From assembly GCA_914767715.1 (NCBI GenBank), contig OU612071.1:4340001-4404000 (forward strand): a DNA stretch of 64,000 nt, given 5' to 3'. The position numbers and the translations under genes are program-made. Below, one piece after another: positions 51,530-63,867 of the stretch (positions are counted from its first letter, which is position 1; the number at the start of each line of letters is the position of its first letter). The notes under the pieces are model-generated. The model worked only from the letters and a program-made list of their open reading frames with translations, was not told the origin of the DNA and did no database searches. Origin of the DNA: Membranipora membranacea (taxonomy: Eukaryota; Bryozoa; Gymnolaemata; Cheilostomatida; Membraniporidae).

Positions 51530-54500
51530 ATGCCACCGATTCGACATATTAGTAACTCATTCATACATGGAGCTCTTGGATTGTTTGCCCTTCTAACAGT
51601 TTACGTCATCTACACATCACAGGAATCCGGATTTATATCAAGCCAAACCATCACAGTCTTTATGGGGGTCTGGATCCCTGTGTGTTTCTTACTTCTATAC
51701 ACAAATGACACCCTTCGTAATGAGAAGGCAGGAACAATCAAGACACTAAATCAAACTAATCAGGCCAAATTGCGAGAGACCGATTTCCGTTTGTCTGCTG
51801 TGACTCAACAACACAATCATGAAATGGATATCATGAGCAACAAAGTTTCAAGCCTTCAAGATGACAAGGAAAGAGAAACAAAGCGCAATGAAGATAAAAT
51901 TGAAGAGCAAAAAGCGGTAATAGAAGAGCTCAGTAGTAAATTGGAAGCTCTCCAGAACGAGTTGTCAGGCACGAAGGATGATCTCAAAAGTAAACACGAA
52001 ATCGAACTCACTCAGCTCCGCTCTGAAAACTTGAAAGAAATTGAAAAACTCAGATGTGACCATGATATGGAGCTGGAAAACTTAAAGTTGGAAAATCAGC
52101 GCTTATTGAAAGATATGACAAAACGAAGCAAGGAGCATAAAAACACTGTTGAGAGACTTCGCAATGCAAATGATTCAGAGTCAAAAAGGGTCAGAAAACA
52201 GTTTGAAAATCAGGAGGAAGATGTATGTGCAAGGCACAAAACAGAACTTGAGAAATTGAGGGCCTCCCACAAAGCGAACATCAGGGAAATAAACCGCAAA
52301 CATGATTCACAAATCACCAAAAACAAATTTGATCATGATAGCAAGGTCCTAAATTTAGAGAAAGAAATAAAAGATTGTCATAAGGAAAAGGGTTCGATGG
52401 CCACGAAGCTCCAACAGTTTCTAGGGGCATCAAAAGATGTAGAGCTTAGCATGCGTTCAGACTACCACAATCAGCAAATGCTTGAACAACAGAAACAGTT
52501 TGAACAGCAAAAACATGACCTTGAAAAACTAAGGGAAATTGACGAGAGCAATAAAAAGGAACTGCAAAGACTTCATCAAAACCATGCGTCAGAAAAGAAC
52601 CGGTTAGTGAAAGACTATGAAATGAAAATACAATCACTACGTGAGGAATTTGACAGGCGATCCGAAAAGCAAAAACATGAATATGAACGAGGAATGGACC
52701 AGCAGTGCCAGCTGGCTGATTCCAGCGACCAAAAGCTACGTAGAGACCATGAAAAGGTCATATCCATGCTTCAAAATAACCATGAATGCGAATTGGAGCG
52801 TCTCAGCAATATGAGACAACAGCATGATATGGTCGAGTTCGTTAAAGCGATGGGGTATAGCCGTGAGCAGGGAATTAACTCCGAAACTCTGGTGAGTGAA
52901 TTTACTATAAAATGTCATTATCTACATAAATGAAAGAATTTAGTAGTAGGATATAACGCATCTGCCCACTCTCATACAAGCACTGTGGGTCTTTAGTTGA
53001 AATGCTTCAGTAGTATACATACTACTGGCCTCTAGTAGTTCCTACTACTACTGGCTTCATCCCGCTTATAAACTGAAAGCAATTCAAACTATCGACTGAA
53101 ACAATCCATCTAAATTTTAAACCATCATTATGTCTACCTGGAACAAGTCTGAAGAAATCTTTATTACTACACAATTATCTGTCCAATGACTACATTGTGT
53201 AGTATTATTTCAAATCTGCTAGACCAGACTTGTAGTAGATGCATGTATGGTATATATACGCATATTGTTGCTAATGAAGTTTCTTGTGCTCATGAGAGAC
53301 CTTAGAACAGGGCAATCAGATTAGATACAACATACTGTGGTGTGCATACCGCTGCACAACACACAGGTCTTCAGCTAGAAACCATGATTCAAGCCCTGTT
53401 AAGAGGTCTTCTCTAGTACAACTGCGTCATGACTGGCCCCAGCAGCATAAAGTCATCCCTGTGTGTTGATAGGCATCACATTCCATCACTTTCAGCCTTC
53501 AGTCTATGTTGTCAGCCTCGCTATTTTGACATACTCAGTGTGCTCATACTGTTGCGCAATCAGGGCAGCTGCCAACTCTTTATTGTTTCACTGCAACAAT
53601 ATGCACTAAGTCTCTAATTGCACGTCTTATTGACTAACACCGATGTTAGGAATAAAACTCACACCTTAGTATAAACTGTGTGCAGAAATAGCTGCCTTCT
53701 TTCCTGGTATTACATACAAACTGTTACAGCTGTTAGGGTTTAATTTTTCAGTCGAAAAGTGTTATTGCCAACCGTTTCCTCCCCTAGTTTCAAGTACAGT
53801 TAACTTTAAAATTCACTGTTGAATTTATTTAAGGCTATCATGACTGCTCAAGAAGAAGAAGAAGAAGATGAAGACTCCTCCTTTGGAAGTAAATTCGGGA
53901 CAAGTCTTAGAAAAAAGCATGCTGATACTGTTGACATTATGCGTCATGAAACTGAAATCGAGCAAATGCGTCGAGACCATGCTGAAACCCTGACCAAGCA
54001 AAGCTCAAACACTAGAGAAATGATAGAGATGCAGAAGCAAGAGAAAGCTGAAGCTGAAAGACGTTACAAAGCACAGATAAAGAAATTCAATGACGATAAT
54101 GAAAAATTACATACAGAACACAAAAGCCAGGTGGAGTCACTCCATAATAAGCATGATTCAGATATGAAAGAACACTTGAAAAACATTCGAGAATGTCATA
54201 GAACGGAGTTGGAGGACAAAGCAAAAGCACAGGAAAAATCTCTGCTCGCAAATGCACAAATGTACAACAACCATGTAGCAGATCTGAGAAGCGTAGCCAA
54301 GAAAGCCGAAATATCGTTGAGTGCGGAGCGAAGGATGCTCCAAAGTGAAAGAGAGACATTTGAAAGAGTCAACTTAGATACTAAATCTACACACCGAGGA
54401 ATGCTTCAAGACACTCTCAAGTCCCATGCCTACAATAAAACACTGGTGACTGAAAATGTAAAGATGAGATCTGCGATGCAGCACAAAGAAACAACGAAGG

Positions 54501-57500
54501 TAGGTTATTTGTCTAGGATGACTTTGCTAAGCATCACCTCTTTATAACAACGTGAGAGGTATCATGAAATTTCATTCAATTTGATAGGCATGGCCTTTTT
54601 CAGATGATTAATTATGCTAGCAATTTTACTGAATTTTGATTATGAGAACTTCTTGCTGCCTCATATTCATTGAAGGCTTCATGCGTTTTACTTCCCTTAT
54701 CCAAATGAAAACCATATCATGAGTTCGACACTACCTTGTAACAAAAAATCAGCCATGAAAATGATCATAAGGTTAGAACTATGGGTTAAATTTGATTTAG
54801 TTCTCATATACTGAGCAAAAACTCGCACAGGATGGAAGGATTTTCAATTGTTCACCTGTCAAAGGCGAATAACGAATTTAAATGAACGCGACATGAACCA
54901 AATGTTGGCTGCAACCGGAAAGCCTGGCTTTGTTCAAACGTCCAAGTTTTAGCTAGGTAGTTGCTAGGCATGAGTTCTTAAATAAGTGCTGTATCTCCTT
55001 TAATTGGATTACTGATCCCTAATTTAATTTGGTTGTTGATCGCTGTTTAAATAATTAAGTGAAAGAAATAAATTCCACAAAAGACATGTTTTGATTGACG
55101 AGTTTGATTTTTAAGTCTCAAATTACAATGGAGCTCTGAGTGCAAGTTCCTTTTCATAATTGAGATTGGCTAATAAAGCAAAACATAGAATAATTTTATT
55201 CCTTTGACTAGCTTCAGTGGTACCCTAATCAAAGCAGGCATTGATATAACCTGTTTTGACGATTTTGAAAACCTAACAAGCTTCTTGCTTGATGAAACTG
55301 AATTCTGATTCAACATTGAAGCTGTACTGCATGACCTGCAGTGGTGGAAATGGAACAAAATAAGTGCCTATACACCAAACATTGAGAACAATCCAAGCCC
55401 GCCGAGCAGCAGGCTGAGCCCGCTGCGGGGTGGGTCGAGGAGGGGCGCAGCACCCTCCCGGTGCCAGGGTGTGCGGGGGTTCTCCCACGCGAATTTCTTT
55501 TGATATTTGTGCTCTAATTACAGTGTTTCTGGTGTATCTTTTTGAGATTTTGAGCCTAAATCTAAGAGCATGTTTTGACTGAAATGTGAGGAGGCAAAAT
55601 AATAGACATAATAAAATAAAATATACTGCAGTCAGCAATTCAATGAGGCAATAGACTAGTAAATAGTGCTGCCTATGGCATTGGGACTTTGGGTTGAAGC
55701 AAACAGTAAAGTAAAAGTAAACAAACCCTACAATACAACATAAACAAACTTATCCGAGCATACAAAGTGCACAGCAGTGATAGGTTATAAGTGCCTATAC
55801 ACTTATTGAAGGTGTATAGGCATTGATGTGAACTTCCTATACACCATATAGGCTCATTTCCACCACTGATGACCTGACAGCACAAAAAAACCATCTAATC
55901 AAAACTTATTATGAGACAATAATATTCCACTATGATAACAGCGGTAATCACTAATTAGTTTTATAGTTGAAAGCTAATCATCAATACTATTGTTCTAAAA
56001 AACTGCAACATGCCTTAGTTTCTCCCATTTCAATTGATTAAAGGATATCCAAATGTCATTTAATAATGGGAAGCATTCTTTGACGTTTATCATTGAAATT
56101 GGCTATGCAATCTAAACACCTCCTTCCTACTTCTGCCCTCCTTTACAGACGAATTAAAAAGCAGTTCAGTTATTTGGCAGGCCCACACTGTTGTTTCCCT
56201 GCATCATTCAAATCTGATACATAAAATATCAGATTTTTGTTTGATACACAAACTATTTGCCGCAGTAGGCTCTCTTACTTTCAATCTGATTTGTTGTAGC
56301 CTGCACATTCAGAGCTGGAGAGTAACCAAACTGTCACGGAAATCGACAAAGATCAAAGAGCAACATTTATGTCTAACCATGACAAGGTCCTCAACGAGTT
56401 CAAAGGATCTTCACCTGATGACGTAAAAGGACTGACAACTGTTGTCTTGATGTCCATGCAGGAGCCTTGTGGCCCAATCTCGCACCTACTACTCATAGCT
56501 GAAGGAGCGAGGGCAGGCGTATTAGAGTGCTCGGATGATAAAACTACTCCTACTATGTGGAGAGTTTCAACTCTCCAGTCTACAGGAAAATCTAGGTGCA
56601 ACAGTATTTTGCAGCAAGCGAAAGAAGAAGAAACTATTCAGAACGGACATTTGGCATTCAAAGAATCAGTTTTACTTAACTATGGTGGGCAACGAGAACT
56701 ATCCTGGAAGGATTTGAGCAAGCAGATTGTAATTCCGGCAACGTCGAGTGATGATTCGCGATATAGACATGGCAGAATTGAAATAACTATAGCTGGTATT
56801 CCAGAATCAATCACTTTCTCAGTCTATGATGAAGCGTACAATATGCTAGACTCTGTCAGTGGTCCGTGGTCAGTGGTAGAGGTCAAGGTATGTATACATT
56901 ATATGCTGGCTACATTCAAACCAGTCTTTCATCGTCATATCGTCTCCAAACACAATGCACGATAGCATGTATATTGTTGCTCACTTTATAAATGAAGAAA
57001 ACTATTCTGTGTCACATGATCTCACCTTTCATCGTTATTCGTTTTCAGGATCACCTATTCCTGTCAGACAGTGATGACCAAAGCACATTCGATAGTGATG
57101 ACTCCTCGTCAAGTGAACCTGACTACGATAATACCAGATACGATGTAACAGTAAGGGTACTTTCAAAGGTGAATGAAGCTGGTGAACGACTTTCTCTGTG
57201 TCATCTTGTTGCAGGAACACTGACTGATGAGCTCAGCAACACCATGTACAATATAACCACTGAACAACAAAACAGCAGGACGCTGTTCGAATGGATAGAA
57301 ACCCGCTGTGACACAGATTTGGGAAACTCAAGTATATCAAAAGAGAAAAAGGATAAACTTTTGCTAGAAGGTCCACGCTTTGTCGTTACAGAATCAATGC
57401 CTGACCTTTCTGTGAACAAAATCTCCTTCCAAACTCTCATCCCTGAAGTCACAAGAGATGGTGACAACGAGATTTATACCTATTGTCACCCCTCAGACAG

Positions 57501-59646
57501 CGGCCTCGAGATAAGGATACATGAACCGATGAGCCCACCAAAAGCTGTTTATGTTGGTAATAATCAAAGATCTGTTTCAACCATGGAGCATCATAAAACG
57601 GTGAGTGAAGTAATATAGATGTTCTGATGTATGAACAAAGTCCTAACATGGATATAAGTTCGTCATTTTACTAAAAGACTTGTTGATGACTTGCTGTATA
57701 GTTCTGAAAAACATGTTTTGTGAATTGGCTTTACTGAGATTTATTCATTGCATCAAATTCAGAGATTAGAAATTGGCTCTAGTCGCCTCTCCACTGTTGG
57801 CGGAGCACCTAGTACTCCTATTCTACAGCTCTGCATTTATTTCTACCATCAATTTCTTTATATTCATCCCCCATTGATTCTCTTCCTGCCTTCCCTTTTC
57901 TCAGGACTTGATATATACAAAATGGTGATGAAATGAAAAAGGCTGCTGCAAATCGAATCACTATCCTAATAGGTGAAGTCGGTTATTATGTTTGGAATGT
58001 AATTTTATAGTAAGTTAATTTTTTACATCTTTTTCAAATTATAAAGGGAGAGAAGGAGACATTGATGGATGCGCAAAAGGAGGCACTCAATGACCTCACA
58101 AATCACTTCCTTGAACTGGGCAACCATAATGAGGAAAGTAGGATTTCTGTTCTGGTGTCGACTATTTTCACAGAGGGCCATGATGAAGTAACAACACTGT
58201 TCCATGTCATCAAAGGAATTCTCAGACCATGTGATGATTCGGCGCCATACCACGAGGATTTCAAACAATGTCACAGCTGTATTACAACACTACGTTGGCT
58301 AAACAGTTCAAAGCTAGCTGCACGGATTTCTGAAAAATGGCAAAGAATAGGTGGACAACAACCTTTTGGACTACTCAGGCTCGAGCCTTGTATCATGGAG
58401 ATCCCTTCCCAAAGACATGATGATGATGTTTTGATGATTTCAGAGACAGCTAGTCCAGAACACCATGTGACATTCTCCCAGGATTCCTTTGGAGTTTTTG
58501 AGCTAAAAGTGATTTCAGGGGACAGCTGCGCATCTCAAAACCACTACAAGTTCGTGCATAGCTCACAGGTAAGCATGCACAAAAATAGTTTGGGTTTTTT
58601 AAATCTTTTTCTGATAAAAAGAATTGTTGGCAGTATCCTTAATGAAATTACAATTGGGATGTACTGACCACATAGACGTTATAAATAATGATACAATTCT
58701 GTTGTAGATTGGCCAAACAATCAGTCTCTCTGATCCTTTAGATGATAAGAAAATGCTCAGCAATTTATGTAAACAGCTTGGTGCATCTGCTTCAGATGGT
58801 AGTGGTTCTGATATAACCGTCAGTATTCATGAAGTGAAAACATTGCTCAAAAAGACCAAGTCAAAAAAGAAGCTAGACATCAGCAACAGTATACATACTG
58901 AGGTATATGCATTACTGGTGAAGAGCAGACATAGTAAAATCGGTTTGCCACATAAGTTTGAGTATCAGGATGCTCTGAATAGCTGGAGGTCAGCCACCAC
59001 CAAAATTGAGTGTGATCCAGTGTTGTTAAATGTTATTGAGAACAACTGGGCTTCAGTGCAACAGCGTGTGCGACAAACAAAGGGTCATGATTTGCCTGCG
59101 CCACATGCAGTATACTGCGGAGTGGATGGCCATTGTTTTGAACCTCTGGAGCTGAAATTTGATGATTCAAGCGGAATACTGAGATATGGAAGTCCTAAAA
59201 GGATGTACCTGCTGAATATCAAATCCCGCACACCAGATCCAAAAAGTCTCCTAAATCACATCAGCCACAATCCGATATATAGGATTAAAAAAGTTGGTCT
59301 ACATATTGAACAGGAAGATCATAGGTCTCCTGATTTTACCCAACTGTATGAAAAACTATGTGACGATCTACCAGTTTCTTACCAGTATCCAACGATAGGC
59401 ATCAATAGCACTGTCTTGGCAAAACCAAACAATTTGATTGCAGAGCGCAGGCCTTGCGAATTGGCCATTGTCCCCTGCTTTGCAAACCCATATGACAATA
59501 ATGCCCACATCGTATTATGTGCTGAGAATTTCTCAGCAAAAATACGTAAATCTGAGATTCGAGAGATATTGTCTGGTGACAGTGATACTTCGCAGCAACC
59601 AACCGCTAGCAACCCTGCAGTAAGGCAAAGGCGGTTAGCAGAATGA
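51530..59646 (+). CDS. Unrecognised membrane-anchored coiled-coil protein (6 exons, 1542 aa)
   Basis: Exons 51530-52891, 53834-54499, 56300-56887, 57049-57600, 58047-58568 and 58708-59646 (TGA at the end) total 1543 codons. All five introns are phase 0. ATG 51530 is the first ATG after an in-frame TGA at 51509. Residues about 13-29 and 40-57 are hydrophobic membrane segments; a charged coiled coil then fills exons 1 and 2 (to about residue 676), unusually rich in His, Lys, Arg and Glu (for example KHEIELTQLRSENLKEIEKL). Exons 3-6 encode globular-looking sequence with no domain I know. Exons 4 and 5 share a pattern: VRVLSKVNEAGERLSLCHLV against ISVLVSTIFTEGHDEVTTLF, then a TLFEW/TLRWL helix. 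Exon 4 begins with an acidic Ser/Asp run (SDSDDQSTFDSDDSSSSEPD). The function is unknown; the layout suggests a membrane tether or scaffold with C-terminal recognition modules. Confidence 0.85.
55339..55868. mobile_element. hAT-like element, 530 bp, with GC-rich core
   Basis: The ends CAGTGGTGGAAATG and CATTTCCACCACTG are perfect inverted repeats of hAT type, and the flanks are an exact 8-bp duplication, ATGACCTG (55331-55338 and 55869-55876). Inner GTGCCTATACACC copies also pair. The core (about 55385-55500) is GC-rich (GCCCGCTGCGGGGTGGGTCG), in sharp contrast to its AT-rich surroundings. It lies in intron 2 of the 51.5-59.6 kb gene and has no transposase. Confidence 0.9.
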
Positions 59647-61526
59647 GCTTTATAATCGATAATGTCATAATTATGAAATCAAAAGTTTGGGGGACACCAT
59701 CTAAATAATTATTCCATCCGTGTCTGAAGTAAACGATGAAGTATTTTTAGTTCTTTTTCATCTCAATTTTTTTAAATTTAGCACAGATCCAATCTTTCTA
59801 CACAACTCTTGTTGCCATGTGATATTTGAGAGCGTATGTTGACAGGTTAAAGTACTGCCACCATTCACTCAAGGAGCTGCTGTGCTCATTTTTATTAGGC
59901 GTGGTAACTGGGCATGTTTCAGAGTTTTGTGAAGAGTTTGTTTAGAGTGACCCGCCAATTATGTTTTTTTTTCATGATAGGCTAAAGAATTTTTAACTGC
60001 AGAATGCTGGTGGTTATTAGTGGTTGTGTTATTTTTGCGTGGACCACAATTTTTTCATCCCATATTTATTTATTTTATCTTATCTTATTTGAGCTTACGA
60101 TAAATACTTTTACAAATGGAACTAGTCTGCCATATTGAAGAAGCCAAAGGAAGTTGTTTACCTCCTCTTTTATCGGTGAGCAGATCTACTGTTGTATTTG
60201 AGCAAAGGTGTACAGTTGCTACCACTTTTTTAATCTTTAGCCCATAACCTGACATAAAACAAAAAACTGCTAGCAAAACCAACTCCTTTGGCCAGTGAGC
60301 AGAAATGCAATGGCACATTATTCAATGTCTTTAAGTGGGCCGATTCATTGTTCATTCATTTATAAAACATATTGCACAGCTTTTTCTTAATGCGAGACAT
60401 AAGTCTGGACTAAATTGTACTGCCAGACCTCACAGAAGCAATCGGACACACGGAATAGCTTACTTTACAGAGAAACTTTGAAATAACAAGCTTCAGCTCC
60501 CATGCTAGCACAAATCCCTTTTATCTTTACACCAATTTTTTGTCGTGATTATTATCAGCTATATTGTTCACCATTTAATTAACTTACACAATGTACACAG
60601 CTTTTCTTAACAACTTTGTCCTCAGCACGCCAAAGAGGCACAAAAAGGCTATTTGAGAGCAAAAAAGCTAACTAATCAGCTAAACTATGCTAGCAGAATT
60701 ATCAGAAAACTTTGCTACTAATAATAGAGACCAGTATATTTTTGTGCTCAATTGACATGCACGTTGCTATGGAGCAGTAAACACTCTGAATTTTCAAAAT
60801 AAATTGATATCGATTGCCTTCAGGGTCTCAGTACCACTACAGAATTTGTTCGTGATGAACAAGGCTTTGTTTGTAAGAGTTATATTCCCAAATTGCTATA
60901 GAATTCATTCCATTGACTGTTAGGATAAATAGAGCTGAACCAATAATATAAGATAACAAGATAATAAGATAACAGTAGCTACTGCAAACACTCAACACTC
61001 TCATTGTTAACCTGCTCTATTGTGCAATATTATTCCTGTCACCCAACTTGACAAGGTTTCCATGTTGCCTCAATGGCCATGAATTGGGACTACTCAAGAT
61101 CGACATTGAAGACATGACTGCCCAACAAAACCCGGCAGCAGTTGACTGAAAGGGTATCAAATCCAATAATATTAGCTTTGTGATGACCTTGCACTCTATC
61201 ATAGATGGGAGGGGGATAGAGGTTACTCAAAAGTAAGCACTCTTTAACAAAGGTTCAGTCTGAGCTAAAAATTTTAATCGATGCTCGTGGCTTGATATGG
61301 GAATCCACAAGCTACCTTTTCGATTTAATTTTTGGAAGCAGAATTAGCGAAACACCATCATTTCAATCAATCCTCAAGATTACTGCCTATGTAATTAGAG
61401 ATAATCTTGATTGGAATGTGATATTGGCACCAGTTTAAACTCAAAGGTATCATTCATTTTTTCGGATTATGAGTTAGTTACATTGTTCTGAAAGCAATCC
61501 TAGAATCATCTCTTTTGGGAAGAGTA
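59647..61526. other. Intergenic spacer, no supported gene
   Basis: This holds the 3' flank of the preceding gene and AT-rich sequence. A run of TTTATCTTATCTTATTT at 60070-60090 may be the remains of a LINE tail. No exon or long open frame with protein-like content is seen. Confidence 0.5.
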
Positions 61527-62430
61527 TGAGGTGGCTCAGTTGGACTTCAGCATGCACATCACAGAGTAAGGATAAGCAGAGGGGACACTTCAATGATCGT
61601 TATAGTGCCTGCGGTTTTTGATTCACTGGGGGAAAATTGTGCACAGCTGGATGCCAAAAACTCATTTGCTCTATATGTTATAATGGCATTTTTCTTGCAG
61701 ACATCCCTACCTTTGATGGGCCATAATTCATTCTGTATTTATCCTAAAGACTGATTTCCAACTTTGCTGGAATGTCCAAGCTTCAAGCTATACACCATAT
61801 TATTGTCATTTTTTGCTAGGATTCATAGGCTAAGAGTAATCCAGGTTTTTGAAATGATTTTTGTCATATAGATTTACATGTGACAATTGATAGACGGCTG
61901 GTCATCAAAATTAGGAAATGTCCGTGCATTGACCTAAGCCCTATGTAAATCTATATGATAAAACTCATTTTAAAAACCTGGATTATTCATAGCCCATGTA
62001 TCCTAGCAAAAAATGACAATAATGTGGTGTATAGCTCGAAGATTGGACATTTCAGAAAAGTTAGAAATCAGTCTTTAGGATAAATACATAATGAATTATG
62101 ACCTATCAAATGTGGCTATGTCTGCATGACAAAACTCCACTGTAACTTATATATATTCTGAAATTGGCAGGTGGCCAGATTGATGAATTTCCCCCAGTGG
62201 ATAAAAACCGCAGGCACTATAACGATCATTGAAGTGTCCCCTCTGCTTATCCTTACTCTGTGATGCACATGTTGCAGGTCTAGGGTACGAATCCCACTGC
62301 GGTCCATCACCTACTCGTGCATTGGTTGGCCCCTAGATGAGCCTCACCGATAAGGCACTAAAATTTCGCCGCCCATGCTTCGGGATGTGGCAAGTGATAA
62401 GTCATATGATTTGAATCATCTTTTTTTGAT
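61527..62430 (+). mobile_element. tRNA-derived SINE, copy 2, split by a foldback element
   Basis: The head GAGGTGGCTCAGTTGGACTTCAGC (61527-61550) and the rest of the SINE, GGTCTAGGGTACGAATCCCAC with GCATTGGTTGGCCCC and CCCATGCTTCGGGATG (62277-62400), are the two halves of one copy of the SINE at 10926-11182. Between them sits a 703-bp inverted-repeat element. The A-box region lacks about 11 bases compared with copy 1. Confidence 0.85.
61560..62262. mobile_element. 703-bp foldback element with perfect 8-bp target duplication
   Basis: The ends CACAGAGTAAGGATAAGCAG and CTGCTTATCCTTACTCTGTG are exact inverted repeats, and the flanking ATGCACAT (61552-61559 and 62263-62270) is an exact 8-bp duplication of the SINE target. 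Pairing goes on through almost the whole element (GCAGGCACTATAACGATCATT; CTGGATTATTCATAGCC against GGCTAAGAGTAATCCAG), leaving a short centre near 61900-61950. No coding capacity. An 8-bp duplication fits hAT, P or Merlin-like insertion; the CACAG end is not decisive. Confidence 0.9.
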
Positions 62431-62597
62431 CAAGACATAGTTAGGCTTGCCAACAAATCCGTGCAATGTTTGTTATGTTTGAATTCTGCGTTGTGTATCA
62501 GTGTTCCCATACAGAAACACCATAAGAATATAAATAACAACAGGGAATACAATAATATCAAATATTTCATCATATTTTTGATATTTGATATTTTAAA

Positions 62598-63865
62598 GCA
62601 GCTTGGTCGGTAATTCAGCGGATTACTGCGGGAGCCTTTCTTGTGGATTGGAATGACATTTGCAAGCTTCCAGTCGTCAGGAGCAGCGCCTGTAACAAGA
62701 GAATATTAGTAGAGTAATGACAATGGTTTGTAGATAAAATTCGCCAGAAACTTCAGCGAGGCAGAAGAGAGTCCGTCAGGCCCCGCACCTTTAGTACGAT
62801 CAAGTGATTGGAGTTGCTTCAGCACTCCTTTAGGCTCAATCTTAGTACATGAAGACTGTTGAGCAGTACAAGGGTTTGTGGGAGGCTGTCTACCATCATT
62901 CTCAGTAAAGACAGAGCTGAAAGCAGATGCAAAACAATCAGCGATATCAGCAGCTGAGTCGGACAGGCAACAATCTAGCTTCTTGATTGTATTGCTGTTT
63001 CCACGCCTGTATGAAATGAACTTGAACAGGGGTTTACTGTCTCCATTCTTGAGCTTGCTACAAATATGGTTGTTTATAAATGCATTGTAATCACGGTTTA
63101 TGAGTTTATCACAGAGTTTAGATTGTTTAGACGCTTTTTCTCTGTTCTCGGCAGTATTGTGTAGCTTACTTGTTTTATGCCATCACTTCCTCCGATTTAC
63201 TTCCCTCTCTGTTGACTTGGACATCCAAGGGCTCGGGGTGGGCTTTCTCCTTTTGCTTTGGATGTTTTTAGAAGCGGATTTGAGAATACTGGATTTGAAG
63301 GTTTCCCAAACTGTGTTTACAGGGGCCTCAACTTTCACTTGCTGGCTAATTTCAGTTTCAATGTCATAGCAGTCAATCATTATCTCAGGGATTTTGGCCT
63401 TTTCGAAATTCCAAAATGGTGTAGTATTGTTGTTATTGATAGAGTGAGATATGGGATGCTCAAGGAATAGGTCAAACAAAAGCACATGGTGATCAGAACA
63501 ACTGGGCTCACTTATAGGGATGGAGAGGCCCAAGTTAGAGAGTACAAGGTCGATGGTGTTTCCATGTGTGTGTGTCGGAAAATCAACAAACTGTTCGAGG
63601 TCACTGGCTTCTACAAAATTCAGAAATGATTCATGCATATTTGGGTTCAGGCGTCTTTTGAGTTGACCTTTTGACCAATCAATGTCTGGTAGGTTGAAGT
63701 CACCTACAATCAGTTGATTACATGAGGTTTGGTTACGATGCCAGGTAAAGAAATCATCTATTGAATTGATAGCTGGTCTCCGATAGTACACTGTAAAAAA
63801 GAAAGAAAACCCACCAATACTAAGGTCAAGTGACAGGATTTCAGCTCTTTCTTCTGGTGTGATCT
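62598..63865 (-). pseudogene. Broken LINE: endonuclease and start of reverse transcriptase
   Basis: On the minus strand, 63183-63865 encodes the C-terminal part of an endonuclease/exonuclease/phosphatase domain with the landmarks VGDFNLPDIDW, TIDLVLSN and SDHHVLLFDL. The frame then runs through TGA (63180-63182) into the linker and first reverse-transcriptase motifs: LDRTKGAGPDGLSSASLK, a TAA, then APDDWKLANVIPIHKKGS and NPLNYRP. The frame is otherwise unbroken. This order is that of CR1/Jockey-like non-LTR retrotransposons. The catalytic reverse-transcriptase motifs are missing after 62598, and the 5' side is cut by another element at 63868. It is a dead copy. Confidence 0.88.
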
Positions 63866-63867
63866 TA

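Noticed and set aside
52446-52918. Minus-strand open frames opposite the coiled-coil exon
   Set aside because: They are shadows of the long plus-strand coding frame.
55273-55638. 121-codon proline/arginine-rich open frame on the minus strand
   Set aside because: It lies across the end and GC-rich core of a hAT-like element; no start context or domain.
57761-57800. Extra small exon between exons 4 and 5 of the coiled-coil gene
   Set aside because: An acceptor-like site exists, but no donor keeps phase 0 and direct joining of exons 4 and 5 is already in phase.
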